Shown here piece by piece: positions 17,204-25,677 of a stretch of 33,590 nucleotides of DNA. Under the pieces are notes generated by a model. That model saw only the letters and a program-made list of their open reading frames with translations. It was not told the DNA's origin and ran no database searches. The stretch is from Ilumatobacteraceae bacterium. Its GTDB lineage: Bacteria > Actinomycetota > Acidimicrobiia > Acidimicrobiales > Ilumatobacteraceae. A program made the translations under genes and the position numbers. Position 1 is the stretch's first letter. Every line of letters starts with the position of its first letter. The DNA is taken from positions 1-33,590 of the forward strand of contig JANWKM010000057.1 of NCBI GenBank assembly GCA_025451395.1. The letters run 5' to 3'.

Positions 17204-19220
17204 CGGAAGCCAACTCCTTCGGCGAGCCGTCGTCATCGGCAGGCGGTAGCGCTGGCGGTGGCGGTGGTGGGTCGTACTCATCCTCACCGGCGACCGACGG
17301 CTCGAGCACCCAGCCGAAAGTGGCGAACAGCAGTATCACTGCACCGATGATCGACAGTGTCAGGTTGAAGATCACTCCGTACGCGATGACCGGCAATGCA
17401 AACGCCAACACGATTGGCCAGTACGACGGCGACGGCAGGTGGATGTGCGCGTCGGGGTTGGCGTTCAGTTCTGCGTGAACGTCTTCCGCCGTCTTTATCC
17501 GAGAAAGGCGAATGCCGTCAGCGCTTTCCACCTCTTCGTATTTGCGGTGGAAGAATTCGTCGAGGGCATGCACCGTCGGAATGGCATCGAAGTTGTGTTC
17601 CTTCGGCGGGTTGCTGGTCATCCACTCAAGAGTGCGCGCGTCCCACGGATCGAGCGCCGCCTTCTCGCTCTTGCGCGCGGTGCGGAACACATTGATCACG
17701 AACAGCAGCACACCCGTGGCGATGGTGAACGCGCCGACAGAGGCGACCCTGTTCCAGAACCCGAGGTTGAAGAACCCGTCACCGGTGAGTTTCTTCGGCC
17801 ACACCACCATGCGGCGCGGCTGGCCTTGCATGCCCAGTATGTGCATCGGGCCGAACGTCAGGTTGACACCGATGAACATCAGCCAGAAGTTCCATTTGCC
17901 CAGAGTCTCGCTGAGCGTCTTGCCGAATATCTTCGGCCACCAGTAGTACAAGCCGGCGAACAGTCCCATCACGCCGCCACCAACGATCACGTAATGGAAG
18001 TGGGCGACGATGTGGTACGTGTCGGTCTGCTGCGTATCGGCCGGCGCGGCGGCGTGAGTGACACCCGACAGGCCGCCGATCGTGAACAGCACGATCGTGC
18101 CAATCGCGAAGTTCATTGCGGTTGTGAACCACAATTTGCCGCCCCATAGCGTCAGCGTCCAGTTACAGATCTTCACTCCAGTAGGAATCGCGATCAGCAT
18201 CGTCGAGATCGAGAACACCGCCACGCTCACCGGCCCGAGGCCGCTGGCGAACATGTGATGCGCCCACACACCCCAACCAAGAAATCCGATGGCGGCACCG
18301 GAGAAGACGACGAACTTGTAGCCGAACAGCGGCTTGCGCGCGAACGTCGGCAGTACTTCGGAAATGATGCCGAAGCTGGGCAGGATCAGGATGTACACCT
18401 CTGGGTGACCGAAAATCCAGAACAGGTGTTGCCACAGCAACGGATCCGCCCCTTGCTCGACGTCGAAGAAGGCAGCACCGAAGTTGCGCTGGAAGCTCAG
18501 CAGGAACAACGCCACGGTGATCACCGGGATGGCGAAGAGCAAGAGCAGCTGCACCACCAACTGCATCCAGGCAAAGACCGGCATTCGCATCAACGTCATG
18601 CCCGGCGCGCGCATGTTGATCACGGTGACGATCAGGTTGATCGCGCCAACAAGCGACGCAATTCCGGTGATCTGCAGACCAAGTGTCCAGAAGTCGACAC
18701 CATGGCTTGGCGAGAACAGTGCGCTCGAGTTTGGTGAATACATGAACCAGCCGCCGTCGGGAGCACCACCGAGAATCCACGAGGTGTTCAAGAAAATGCC
18801 GCCGAACAGGAAAAGCCAGAAGCCGAGCGCGTTCAAACGGGGAAAGGCGACGTCGCGGGCGCCAACCTGCAGTGGCAGGAAATAGTTCGCGAACGCTGCC
18901 GACATCGGCATGACGAACAAGAAAATCATTGTCGTTGCGTGCATCGTGAACATCTCGTTGTAGAGACCGGCACTCAGCACCGTGTTGTCGGGTGCGGCCA
19001 ACTGCAATCGAATGAGCAGCGCCTCGCAACCTCCGAGCAGGAAGAAGAACATTGCGGTCGCGCCGTACATGATGCCGAGCTTCTTGTGGTCGACGGTGAA
19101 AACCCATGCCTTCCAGCCGGTTGCGGCGACGGGGCGGCGGAACATCCCGAGCGCGGCGGTCGGCGTGACCATGGGTCGCTCGGCGGGATCACTGCCGGAA
19201 CGAAGTTCGAGGGTCGTCAT
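17196..19220 (-). CDS. ctaD: Cytochrome c oxidase subunit I (aa3-type)
   Basis: All six His ligand positions present: FTMHATTMIF, IFGHPEVY, WAHHMF, VAHFHYV; SD AAGGGA upstream. Confidence 0.97.
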   Translation of the reverse strand: MTTLELRSGSDPAERPMVTPTAALGMFRRPVAATGWKAWVFTVDHKKLGIMYGATAMFFFLLGGCEALLIRLQLAAPDNTVLSAGLYNEMFTMHATTMIFLFVMPMSAAFANYFLPLQVGARDVAFPRLNALGFWLFLFGGIFLNTSWILGGAPDGGWFMYSPNSSALFSPSHGVDFWTLGLQITGIASLVGAINLIVTVINMRAPGMTLMRMPVFAWMQLVVQLLLLFAIPVITVALFLLSFQRNFGAAFFDVEQGADPLLWQHLFWIFGHPEVYILILPSFGIISEVLPTFARKPLFGYKFVVFSGAAIGFLGWGVWAHHMFASGLGPVSVAVFSISTMLIAIPTGVKICNWTLTLWGGKLWFTTAMNFAIGTIVLFTIGGLSGVTHAAAPADTQQTDTYHIVAHFHYVIVGGGVMGLFAGLYYWWPKIFGKTLSETLGKWNFWLMFIGVNLTFGPMHILGMQGQPRRMVVWPKKLTGDGFFNLGFWNRVASVGAFTIATGVLLFVINVFRTARKSEKAALDPWDARTLEWMTSNPPKEHNFDAIPTVHALDEFFHRKYEEVESADGIRLSRIKTAEDVHAELNANPDAHIHLPSPSYWPIVLAFALPVIAYGVIFNLTLSIIGAVILLFATFGWVLEPSVAGEDEYDPPPPPPALPPADDDGSPKELASVG

Positions 19221-19233
19221 CTGATGTGTTCCC

Positions 19234-20463
19234 TTATTTCCGCTCGAGTAGGTAAGCGATCAACTCGTCGATCTGAGTCTCGTTCAAGTGCAGGTTGGGC
19301 ATACCGCGGGTCCGGCCACCCGTGGAATCGAGCTTCGCCGGGTCGCTGTAGTTCGGCTTCATTGCTGGCGCATCGCGCAACCAATCACGCAGCGTCGCCT
19401 CATCGAAGCACACCGGCTTGTCGGCATCTGCATCGGTATTCATCCACACGCCTTGCAGGTAGAGGCTGCCGAATTCTTCGGGTGACGCGTTCCACAGTTG
19501 CTCGCGGCAATCCTCCGTCAGCAGATCGAATGTCCATCCACCGATCGCCGTGCGCGTCATCAGATTGGTGAGATTCGGCGCAGCCCCTGAGACGACCCAC
19601 AGATCGGGCTCGGCAAGAACGGGCGTACCGTCCTTCTTGACCAGTTCGTTCACCTGGTGACAGCGGCTGCAACTGGCGATGAACGTACTTTCGCCCTTGG
19701 CCGCGAGTGTGTCTGCTTCGGGCGCATTGTCGGCGTAGGCCTCGAGTTGGTTATCGACCCAAGCTTGGAAGTCGGCCGGGTTGAGGGCGACAGCAGCTTG
19801 CCGCATTCGCGCATGGCTGAGCCCGCAGAACTCGGTGCACTGGCCGACGTAGATTCCCGGTTCGTCGGCCTCCAATCGCAGCGTCTGTAGTCGCCCGGGG
19901 ACCGCGTCGCGTTTGCCGTTCAGTGCCGGGATCCAGTAGCTGTGAATCACATCGCGGCTCGTGATACGCAGCAGCACCGACGTGTTAGTCGGAATGACAA
20001 GTTCGCCGCTGGTCACAATTGGCTCTGTGATCTCGACGCCGCCGCACGTTCCCGAATAGTCGTACTCCCACCACCACTGCTGGCCGGTGACGTTGACGAC
20101 GCACTCACTTTTCTGATCGGCGAGTTCGAACACTGCAGCCACAGTCGGAATGCCGACACCGACGAGGATGAGAGCCGGAATCACCGTTAGCAGAACTTCC
20201 AGCCAGGTCTTGCCGTGAGTCTGCTTCGGCATGTCTTGCCCGCGGTCCTTGTAGCGCAGAATCGAGTAGCCGATCGCGGCGAACACGATCAGCCCGACAG
20301 CGCCGGCGACATAGAACAGCGGCCGTTGCAGATCATCGATGGTGCGCGCGTTGGAACCCTTGGGCTTGAACGTGTCTTGTGGTGCGTCTTTGGCACAGCC
20401 GGCCAACACCGTCGCAGCCGCGACAGCAGAGCCCGCGAGACGGCGTCTGGTGAGGAAGGTCAT
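19234..20463 (-). CDS. ctaC: Cytochrome c oxidase subunit II fused to a C-terminal cytochrome c domain
   Basis: CuA motif GQCTEFCGLSHARMR, TGQQWWWEYDY, haem c CSRCH, C-terminal GMPNL; lipobox VLAGC. Confidence 0.95.
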   Translation of the reverse strand: MTFLTRRRLAGSAVAAATVLAGCAKDAPQDTFKPKGSNARTIDDLQRPLFYVAGAVGLIVFAAIGYSILRYKDRGQDMPKQTHGKTWLEVLLTVIPALILVGVGIPTVAAVFELADQKSECVVNVTGQQWWWEYDYSGTCGGVEITEPIVTSGELVIPTNTSVLLRITSRDVIHSYWIPALNGKRDAVPGRLQTLRLEADEPGIYVGQCTEFCGLSHARMRQAAVALNPADFQAWVDNQLEAYADNAPEADTLAAKGESTFIASCSRCHQVNELVKKDGTPVLAEPDLWVVSGAAPNLTNLMTRTAIGGWTFDLLTEDCREQLWNASPEEFGSLYLQGVWMNTDADADKPVCFDEATLRDWLRDAPAMKPNYSDPAKLDSTGGRTRGMPNLHLNETQIDELIAYLLERK

Positions 20464-20464
20464 G

Positions 20465-21595
20465 TCAGGGCACCACGATCGGGATAGATGCGCCGTCGAG
20501 CCCCGGCACTATGAACTCGAGCGGAGTGCTGCTGGCAAGATTCGTCTTGGGGATCTGAAAACCGAGGTACGCGGATTTACCCGGATGAACGGCGGTGGTG
20601 CACGACACTGCTTCCGGTTTATCGGGGAAGGACCCAAAGCGACCGGTCAATCGTTCTGGTTCATCGGAGTCGTTGTGGAAAATGACCCCGATATGGGCGT
20701 TACGCGGCACGGTAATTTCGTGCGCCTCGTCGGGGTAGCCGTTGATCACGGCCACGAGTTCTCCACCTTCCCGCAGATAGATGTTGGCGACGACGTTGCT
20801 CTTCAGTGATACATCTTGCGACGCACGCTCGTCGACCTCTTCCTCGCCGCCTTCAAGACAAAGAGCCTTTTGGCTGGCGTCGTCGACGGTGGGATGCGGG
20901 TGGACGGTGCGCTGACCTTGCAGCGCCGACGCAACGCCGACACCAAGCAATACGACCGCGCTAATGGCGCACACCCCAGCGACGGTGCGCTTGGAGCTCA
21001 CACGCCCGCTCGCAAACAGGAAGGCGCCGGCGATGATCGCAGCGCCGATGAAGATGAAGATCCAGCGACCGGCGTCGGGGTTAGCCGCAAGCATCACCCT
21101 CGAGAATGCATAAATGACACCGCCGGCGCCGATCGTTCCCAGTATCGGGAACTCGATCCCGTTCAACATGCGGTTGCGCAGATTCGCGTTGTAACGAATG
21201 TCGGCGCTCGCGCGTTCACTCCAACTTTGCACCATCCATTCGACAATTGCAGCGAACAACACGAAGAGGGAAACCTTGAACACGACGGGTTTACTAACAG
21301 CGCCGACTGCTAAGCCACCGACACCCAGCGCCGCGATCAGCGGCCACATGCTGCGGCCGACAGGCGGCTGCGCGGCAGCCGCCGTGTGCTCGATGCCCTG
21401 CTCCATGCTGGGCGTGTTGCCGTCGCGTGTGAACAGGTTGATCCCAGCGAGGAATGTGAAGATCACGGCCGCGGTGACTAAGCCGACCGTGCTCATCAGG
21501 CCGACCGCACCGCCCGTTGCCGCAGCGAAGACGATCGCCGCGACGACGGAAAGCACCGTCGCGCCCACGAACATCTTCGATCCGGTGGTGAACAT
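20465..21595 (-). CDS. Membrane protein: CtaF-like N-terminus fused to a cupredoxin-like C-terminal domain
   Basis: N-terminal TM pair plus RSMWPLIAALGVGGLAVGAV...EWMVQSW resembles actinobacterial CtaF. C-terminus HIGVIFHNDSDEPERLTGRFGSF...CTTAVHPGKSAYLGFQIPKT...LEFIVPG looks cupredoxin-like. Confidence 0.55.
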   Translation of the reverse strand: MFTTGSKMFVGATVLSVVAAIVFAAATGGAVGLMSTVGLVTAAVIFTFLAGINLFTRDGNTPSMEQGIEHTAAAAQPPVGRSMWPLIAALGVGGLAVGAVSKPVVFKVSLFVLFAAIVEWMVQSWSERASADIRYNANLRNRMLNGIEFPILGTIGAGGVIYAFSRVMLAANPDAGRWIFIFIGAAIIAGAFLFASGRVSSKRTVAGVCAISAVVLLGVGVASALQGQRTVHPHPTVDDASQKALCLEGGEEEVDERASQDVSLKSNVVANIYLREGGELVAVINGYPDEAHEITVPRNAHIGVIFHNDSDEPERLTGRFGSFPDKPEAVSCTTAVHPGKSAYLGFQIPKTNLASSTPLEFIVPGLDGASIPIVVP

Positions 21596-21605
21596 CGGTT
21601 CTCCG

Positions 21606-22184
21606 TTACTTCGTCACGTAAATCACGAACCACAGCACCGCGAAGGCGAAACTGAGGAAATACCAATAAAGAGCGTGCGCCGTCACAATCTCGGTGTCGG
21701 CCGTTCGGCGACCGAGGTACCGGAATGCGGTGACCGCGCTGAACAGCGCGCCGGCAACGAACAGTGCGACCATGAAGCCGGTGAGTGCGTAGAACATCGT
21801 GTTGAACGTTTCACCCGTTGCCGGCACGTTCATGCGCTCGTAGATGTTGACTTGCGCGTTGATGACGGCGACGCCAAGGAAAGCCACTAGCCAGAGCGCG
21901 ATCCCGGCATGAACTCGATCGCCTCGTTTCGCGGAGTACATCGCCCATTGGGAGAAGATGCCGATCGGCAGCATCGCGATCAGCATCACGTTGGCCGGCA
22001 CCATCGGCACTTCAACCTTGTCGGGCAGCCAGCGGCCGGTGACGCTCAGCGACTGGTCGCGCATCCGAAGATACAGCGCGAGCATGCCACCGAGCAGCGC
22101 GGTAAGAGTCGCGCACGCGACGGCGGTGCCGACGAGCAGTTGCCGTCGTGGGGCTGGAGCGGGCGCCGCGGGAAGCGCGAGCAT
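21606..22184 (-). CDS. Divergent cytochrome c oxidase subunit III-like membrane protein
   Basis: TMFYALTGFMVALFVAG and HALYWYFLSFAFAVLWFVIYVTK align with CtaE FFTLTGFHGVHVSVG and GLYWHFVDVVWVVIFTLVYL; TGATG overlap with the upstream gene. Confidence 0.75.
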   Translation of the reverse strand: MLALPAAPAPAPRRQLLVGTAVACATLTALLGGMLALYLRMRDQSLSVTGRWLPDKVEVPMVPANVMLIAMLPIGIFSQWAMYSAKRGDRVHAGIALWLVAFLGVAVINAQVNIYERMNVPATGETFNTMFYALTGFMVALFVAGALFSAVTAFRYLGRRTADTEIVTAHALYWYFLSFAFAVLWFVIYVTK

Positions 22185-23836
22185 CAGGAACTGCTCCGTT
22201 CAATCCGAAGATCGAGCAAGGGTTCAGCAGACATCACAATGTGTGCCGCCGGAAAGTTGTCGGGAGGAGCTGGCGACTCAGCTGCCCATTCGAGCGTCTG
22301 CCCATTCCATGGATCCGCCGGTGCATTAACGGCAGCAGTTGCATCGCCACGAAACGATCGCACGGCCAGCGCAATGAAGCCCAACACCACGAGTGTGATG
22401 AGCGCCAGGCCGACCGTGCTGAGTGTGTTCCAAAGGCTTGGCTTACCGCCGTAATCGAAGTTCACGATGGCATTGGACTCCGGTTGCACGGAAGGAAACA
22501 CGGCACCGGGTTGATCGGCGAAACCGGCGATCATCAGCGGCAACGCGGCCAACTCGGCACCGACAAACGCGAATAGCGCGAGCGGCAACACAGCCTTGTT
22601 CGGAAGTGAGCGACCCCACCATTTCGGTCCCCAATAGACGACTGCACCCATGGCGGCGAGCACACCGGCGAACACCACCATCAGCCAGTTGCCTTCTTCG
22701 AATGTCGTGCCAAACAGAGCTGCATCGCCGACGTGCAGTAGCGCACTCGATGCGACAGCCGACAACGCGAGGACTGCGGCGAAGAGGCCAAACACCATTG
22801 GTGCCTGCAGCTTCGGTCGCGTCGCGAGATTCTTGGCCACGAGAGCGACGGCGACGAACGCGCCCAGCAATGGGAGGCCGTGGACTAATCCGAACGGCGC
22901 CAGGTCGGCGAGCTTGTCTCCGAGGTCGAGCGCGGAGAATGCCGGGCGAAGTGTTACCGGTGCCTGCACCGCGGTCGCGAACGACGCGACACCGATCAAG
23001 CCGATCGCTGTGTACAGGACGCCCCGTGGACGAAGCCGCTTTCCGGTTGCGGTCGCGACAGTCTCGGCAAGGAAGCCGAAGACGGGAATCAGGAAGAGCA
23101 GCGTCGTCGGTTGGCTGAAACCAAACCCAACCCAAGTGCTGAGCGCTTCACGCAGGCTGAGCACATTCTCGGGCGACGGGTACCGGTACGCGACCCATGT
23201 GAACAACAGATCGCCAGCGACTACCGGCAGCGCGACGAGCAACGCCAGCGAGGCGATCAGCACCGACCACGAGAAAAAAGGAATGCGTCGCATGTTCATG
23301 CCCGGAGCTCGGGTAGTGAGGATGCTGGTGGCGAGACACACCAAACCCGCCACAAGACCAGCAATTATGAGCATCGCTGACAACATGAATAGTTCGACGA
23401 AACGCCGGTTGCCACCGTTGGGACCACCGTTGTTGACGAACGCGTACAGCGCGAGCACGGCTCCGACAAACCACATCCAGAATCCTGCCGCTGCCACCCG
23501 CGGGAAGGCCAACGAACGCGCACCAAGTTGCAACGGAACAATCGCAAGTGCGAGTCCGACGATCAGTGGCGCCAGTGCCAGATACGTGAGCCCGAAGCGC
23601 TCGAGCGCGAAGAGCTGAGTCAGCGAACCTTGATCGAGCAGCGAGCTCGTGGTGGAGATGCGCTCGGCACCGAGTAGCACGGCCACGACGCCGGCGGCGA
23701 GCAACGCAAAACCGCCTGCACCCAGATACAGACGACCGATTCGCTTGTGATCGGTCGTCGTCGACCACTCGCCGACGGACGCAAGTCCGGTGCCCGCGGC
23801 CGGGGCACTACTCGCGGTGGTATCGATCGTGGTCAT
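22184..23836 (-). CDS. Heme-copper oxidase subunit I-like protein lacking all recognisable metal-ligand histidines
   Basis: Retains TTDHKRIGRLYL, IVPLQLGARSLAFPRVAAAGFW, TTRAPGMNMRRIPFFSWSVL, YWGPKWWGRSL, DPWNGQTLEWAAESPAPPDNF. Ligand motifs replaced (see finding). Confidence 0.85.
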   Translation of the reverse strand: MTTIDTTASSAPAAGTGLASVGEWSTTTDHKRIGRLYLGAGGFALLAAGVVAVLLGAERISTTSSLLDQGSLTQLFALERFGLTYLALAPLIVGLALAIVPLQLGARSLAFPRVAAAGFWMWFVGAVLALYAFVNNGGPNGGNRRFVELFMLSAMLIIAGLVAGLVCLATSILTTRAPGMNMRRIPFFSWSVLIASLALLVALPVVAGDLLFTWVAYRYPSPENVLSLREALSTWVGFGFSQPTTLLFLIPVFGFLAETVATATGKRLRPRGVLYTAIGLIGVASFATAVQAPVTLRPAFSALDLGDKLADLAPFGLVHGLPLLGAFVAVALVAKNLATRPKLQAPMVFGLFAAVLALSAVASSALLHVGDAALFGTTFEEGNWLMVVFAGVLAAMGAVVYWGPKWWGRSLPNKAVLPLALFAFVGAELAALPLMIAGFADQPGAVFPSVQPESNAIVNFDYGGKPSLWNTLSTVGLALITLVVLGFIALAVRSFRGDATAAVNAPADPWNGQTLEWAAESPAPPDNFPAAHIVMSAEPLLDLRIERSSS

Positions 23837-23914
23837 AAGGACAAAAGACTCATTTCGTGCAGGCGCGCGACAGGTTTGACATTACCCTGCGGGCCTCGGG
23901 GGAACGGAAATCCT

Positions 23915-23945
23915 GTGTCGTTAACTACCCGTGTCGTTAACTACC
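23915..23945. repeat. Tandem duplication, 15-bp unit with 16-bp period, over the ctaB stop codon
   Basis: GTGTCGTTAACTACC at 23915-23929 and 23931-23945. Confidence 0.85.
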
Positions 23946-24891
23946 AGTGCGGCGAGCGAATCAGCACATCCGCCGTCATCGCGCCGAACAAAAGGGTGAC
24001 GTAGGTGATGCTGTACGCAAAAACCCGCATGGAGCGCGCCGGGGTCGTATTGCGACCGAGGTCGATAGTGCCCCACAGAAACAAGGCACCGAGCAGCACC
24101 GCGGATACTCCATAAATCGCGCCAAGGTCGGCGACCGGCCACAGCGCGAGAGTCCCGGCAACCATCAGCGCGGTGTAGCGCACCATCTTGTGCACCGTGA
24201 TGCGCAACGAGGAAACGGCGGGAAGCATCGGCACATTCGCTGCCCGGTAATCGTCGGCGTAGCGAATGGCCAACGCCCAGAAGTGCGGAGGCGTCCACAG
24301 AAACATGACGACGAACAGCACGACCGGAGCCCATGCCACGTTGTTCTGCACGGCCGACCATCCGACAAGTACGGGGACCGCGCCGGCGGCACCGCCGATG
24401 ACGATGTTCTGTGTGCTCGTGCGCTTCAGCCACAGGGTGTACACGAACACGTAGAAGAGTGTCGCGGAGAGCGCCAGCATCGCCGACAGCAGGTTCGCCC
24501 AACGCCACAGGACCGCGAACGCGAGCACCTCTAACCCGATAGCGAACGCCATTGCCTCCCGGGGATGAACGAGCCCGGTCACCAGTGGGCGACCCTGAGT
24601 GCGTGGCATGAGTGCGTCGATGTCGCGATCGACGACCATGTTGATTGCGTTCGCGCCGCCAGCGGCCAGTGTGCCACCGAGCAGTGTGATCAACACGAGC
24701 GAAGTGCGCGGCCACTCGCCGGCGGCGAGCACCATCGTCGGCACCGTCGTGATCAGGAGCAGTTCGATGATCCGGGGCTTCGTCAACGCGATGAAGCCCC
24801 CAACGCGCGACGTCGGAGCGCGACGCGAACTGTGCGCGACTCCGCCGGGCGCCAGCCGTGATGGGACCAGAGGGCGCGATCCGACAGCCAT
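23941..24891 (-). CDS. ctaB: Protoheme IX farnesyltransferase (heme O synthase)
   Basis: [77 protein letters not shown]. Confidence 0.95.
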   Translation of the reverse strand: MAVGSRPLVPSRLAPGGVAHSSRRAPTSRVGGFIALTKPRIIELLLITTVPTMVLAAGEWPRTSLVLITLLGGTLAAGGANAINMVVDRDIDALMPRTQGRPLVTGLVHPREAMAFAIGLEVLAFAVLWRWANLLSAMLALSATLFYVFVYTLWLKRTSTQNIVIGGAAGAVPVLVGWSAVQNNVAWAPVVLFVVMFLWTPPHFWALAIRYADDYRAANVPMLPAVSSLRITVHKMVRYTALMVAGTLALWPVADLGAIYGVSAVLLGALFLWGTIDLGRNTTPARSMRVFAYSITYVTLLFGAMTADVLIRSPHW

Positions 24892-24922
24892 GGTCGTCAT
24901 CGTACGGGTACCTTGTGAGGTA

Positions 24923-25216
24923 ATGCCCACTGTTGCCCCGGTCGAAGTCGATCAGCCCGATATTGCTGAGCACGTCTCTGTAGACCGACCTTGGATCGTG
25001 TTGGTGTGGAACGATCCGATCAATCTGATGAGCTATGTCACGTTCGTCATTCAAAAGATTTTCGGCTACAGCCTCGAGAAGGCGACCGAGTTGATGCTCG
25101 ACGTGCATCACAAGGGCCGCGCGGTAGTCAGTAGCGGCGCTCGCGAGAAGGCCGAGATGGATGTGTTCAAGTTGCACGAGCACGGGCTGTGGGCCACCAT
25201 GCAGCAGGACGACTAG
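24923..25216 (+). CDS. clpS: ATP-dependent Clp protease adaptor ClpS
   Basis: [48 protein letters not shown]. Confidence 0.95.
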   Translation: MPTVAPVEVDQPDIAEHVSVDRPWIVLVWNDPINLMSYVTFVIQKIFGYSLEKATELMLDVHHKGRAVVSSGAREKAEMDVFKLHEHGLWATMQQDD

Positions 25217-25232
25217 TGGGGAACGCCTAACC

Positions 25233-25676
25233 GTGCCGGCGGCTTCGCAGGAGCCTGTCGACGGCTCTTACATCACCAGGGCCGGTCACCGCATTGCTGT
25301 TGGCGCGGTCGGTTGGTCGGCGACGCGCAGCGGCGGTCCCGGCGGTCAGCACGCCAACACCACCGACTCAGCGGTGACGATCACGATTGATGTCGCCGCT
25401 ACCGGCTTGCCGCCGCACGTGATCGGGCGAGTGGTTGCTGCCATCGGTCCAACCGTCGTTGCGACGTCGGCCCGGTCGCGGTCGCAGTGGCGCAACCGGC
25501 AACTGGCGTGGACCGAAGCGCTGGCGCGACTCGATGACGCGGCGGCACCACCGCGGCCGCCACGTGCACGAACGCGACCAAGTCGTGCGGCCCGCGAAAC
25601 TCGCCTACGCGACAAACGGGCCGCTGGCGAGCGCAAACGCACTCGCCAGCGGCCCGATCAGGACAGCTCGTTCTAG
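25233..25676 (+). CDS. arfB: ArfB/YaeJ-like peptidyl-tRNA hydrolase (ribosome rescue factor)
   Basis: GGQ motif TRSGGPGGQHANTTDSAV; basic C-terminal tail RAARETRLRDKRAAGERKRTRQR; no other release-factor domains. GTG start. Confidence 0.85.
   Translation: MPAASQEPVDGSYITRAGHRIAVGAVGWSATRSGGPGGQHANTTDSAVTITIDVAATGLPPHVIGRVVAAIGPTVVATSARSRSQWRNRQLAWTEALARLDDAAAPPRPPRARTRPSRAARETRLRDKRAAGERKRTRQRPDQDSSF
25617..25656 (+). promoter_or_regulatory. Perfect 15-bp inverted repeat (hairpin) inside the arfB 3' coding end
   Basis: CGGGCCGCTGGCGAG (25617-25631), 10-nt loop, CTCGCCAGCGGCCCG (25642-25656); stop codon at 25674-25676. Confidence 0.85.
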
Positions 25677-25677
25677 G

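Noticed and set aside
22184-23836. Possibility that the ligandless subunit I is a frameshifted pseudogene
   Set aside because: Continuous 550-codon frame with conserved framework motifs from end to end and coupled downstream gene; substitutions at ligand sites, not truncation.
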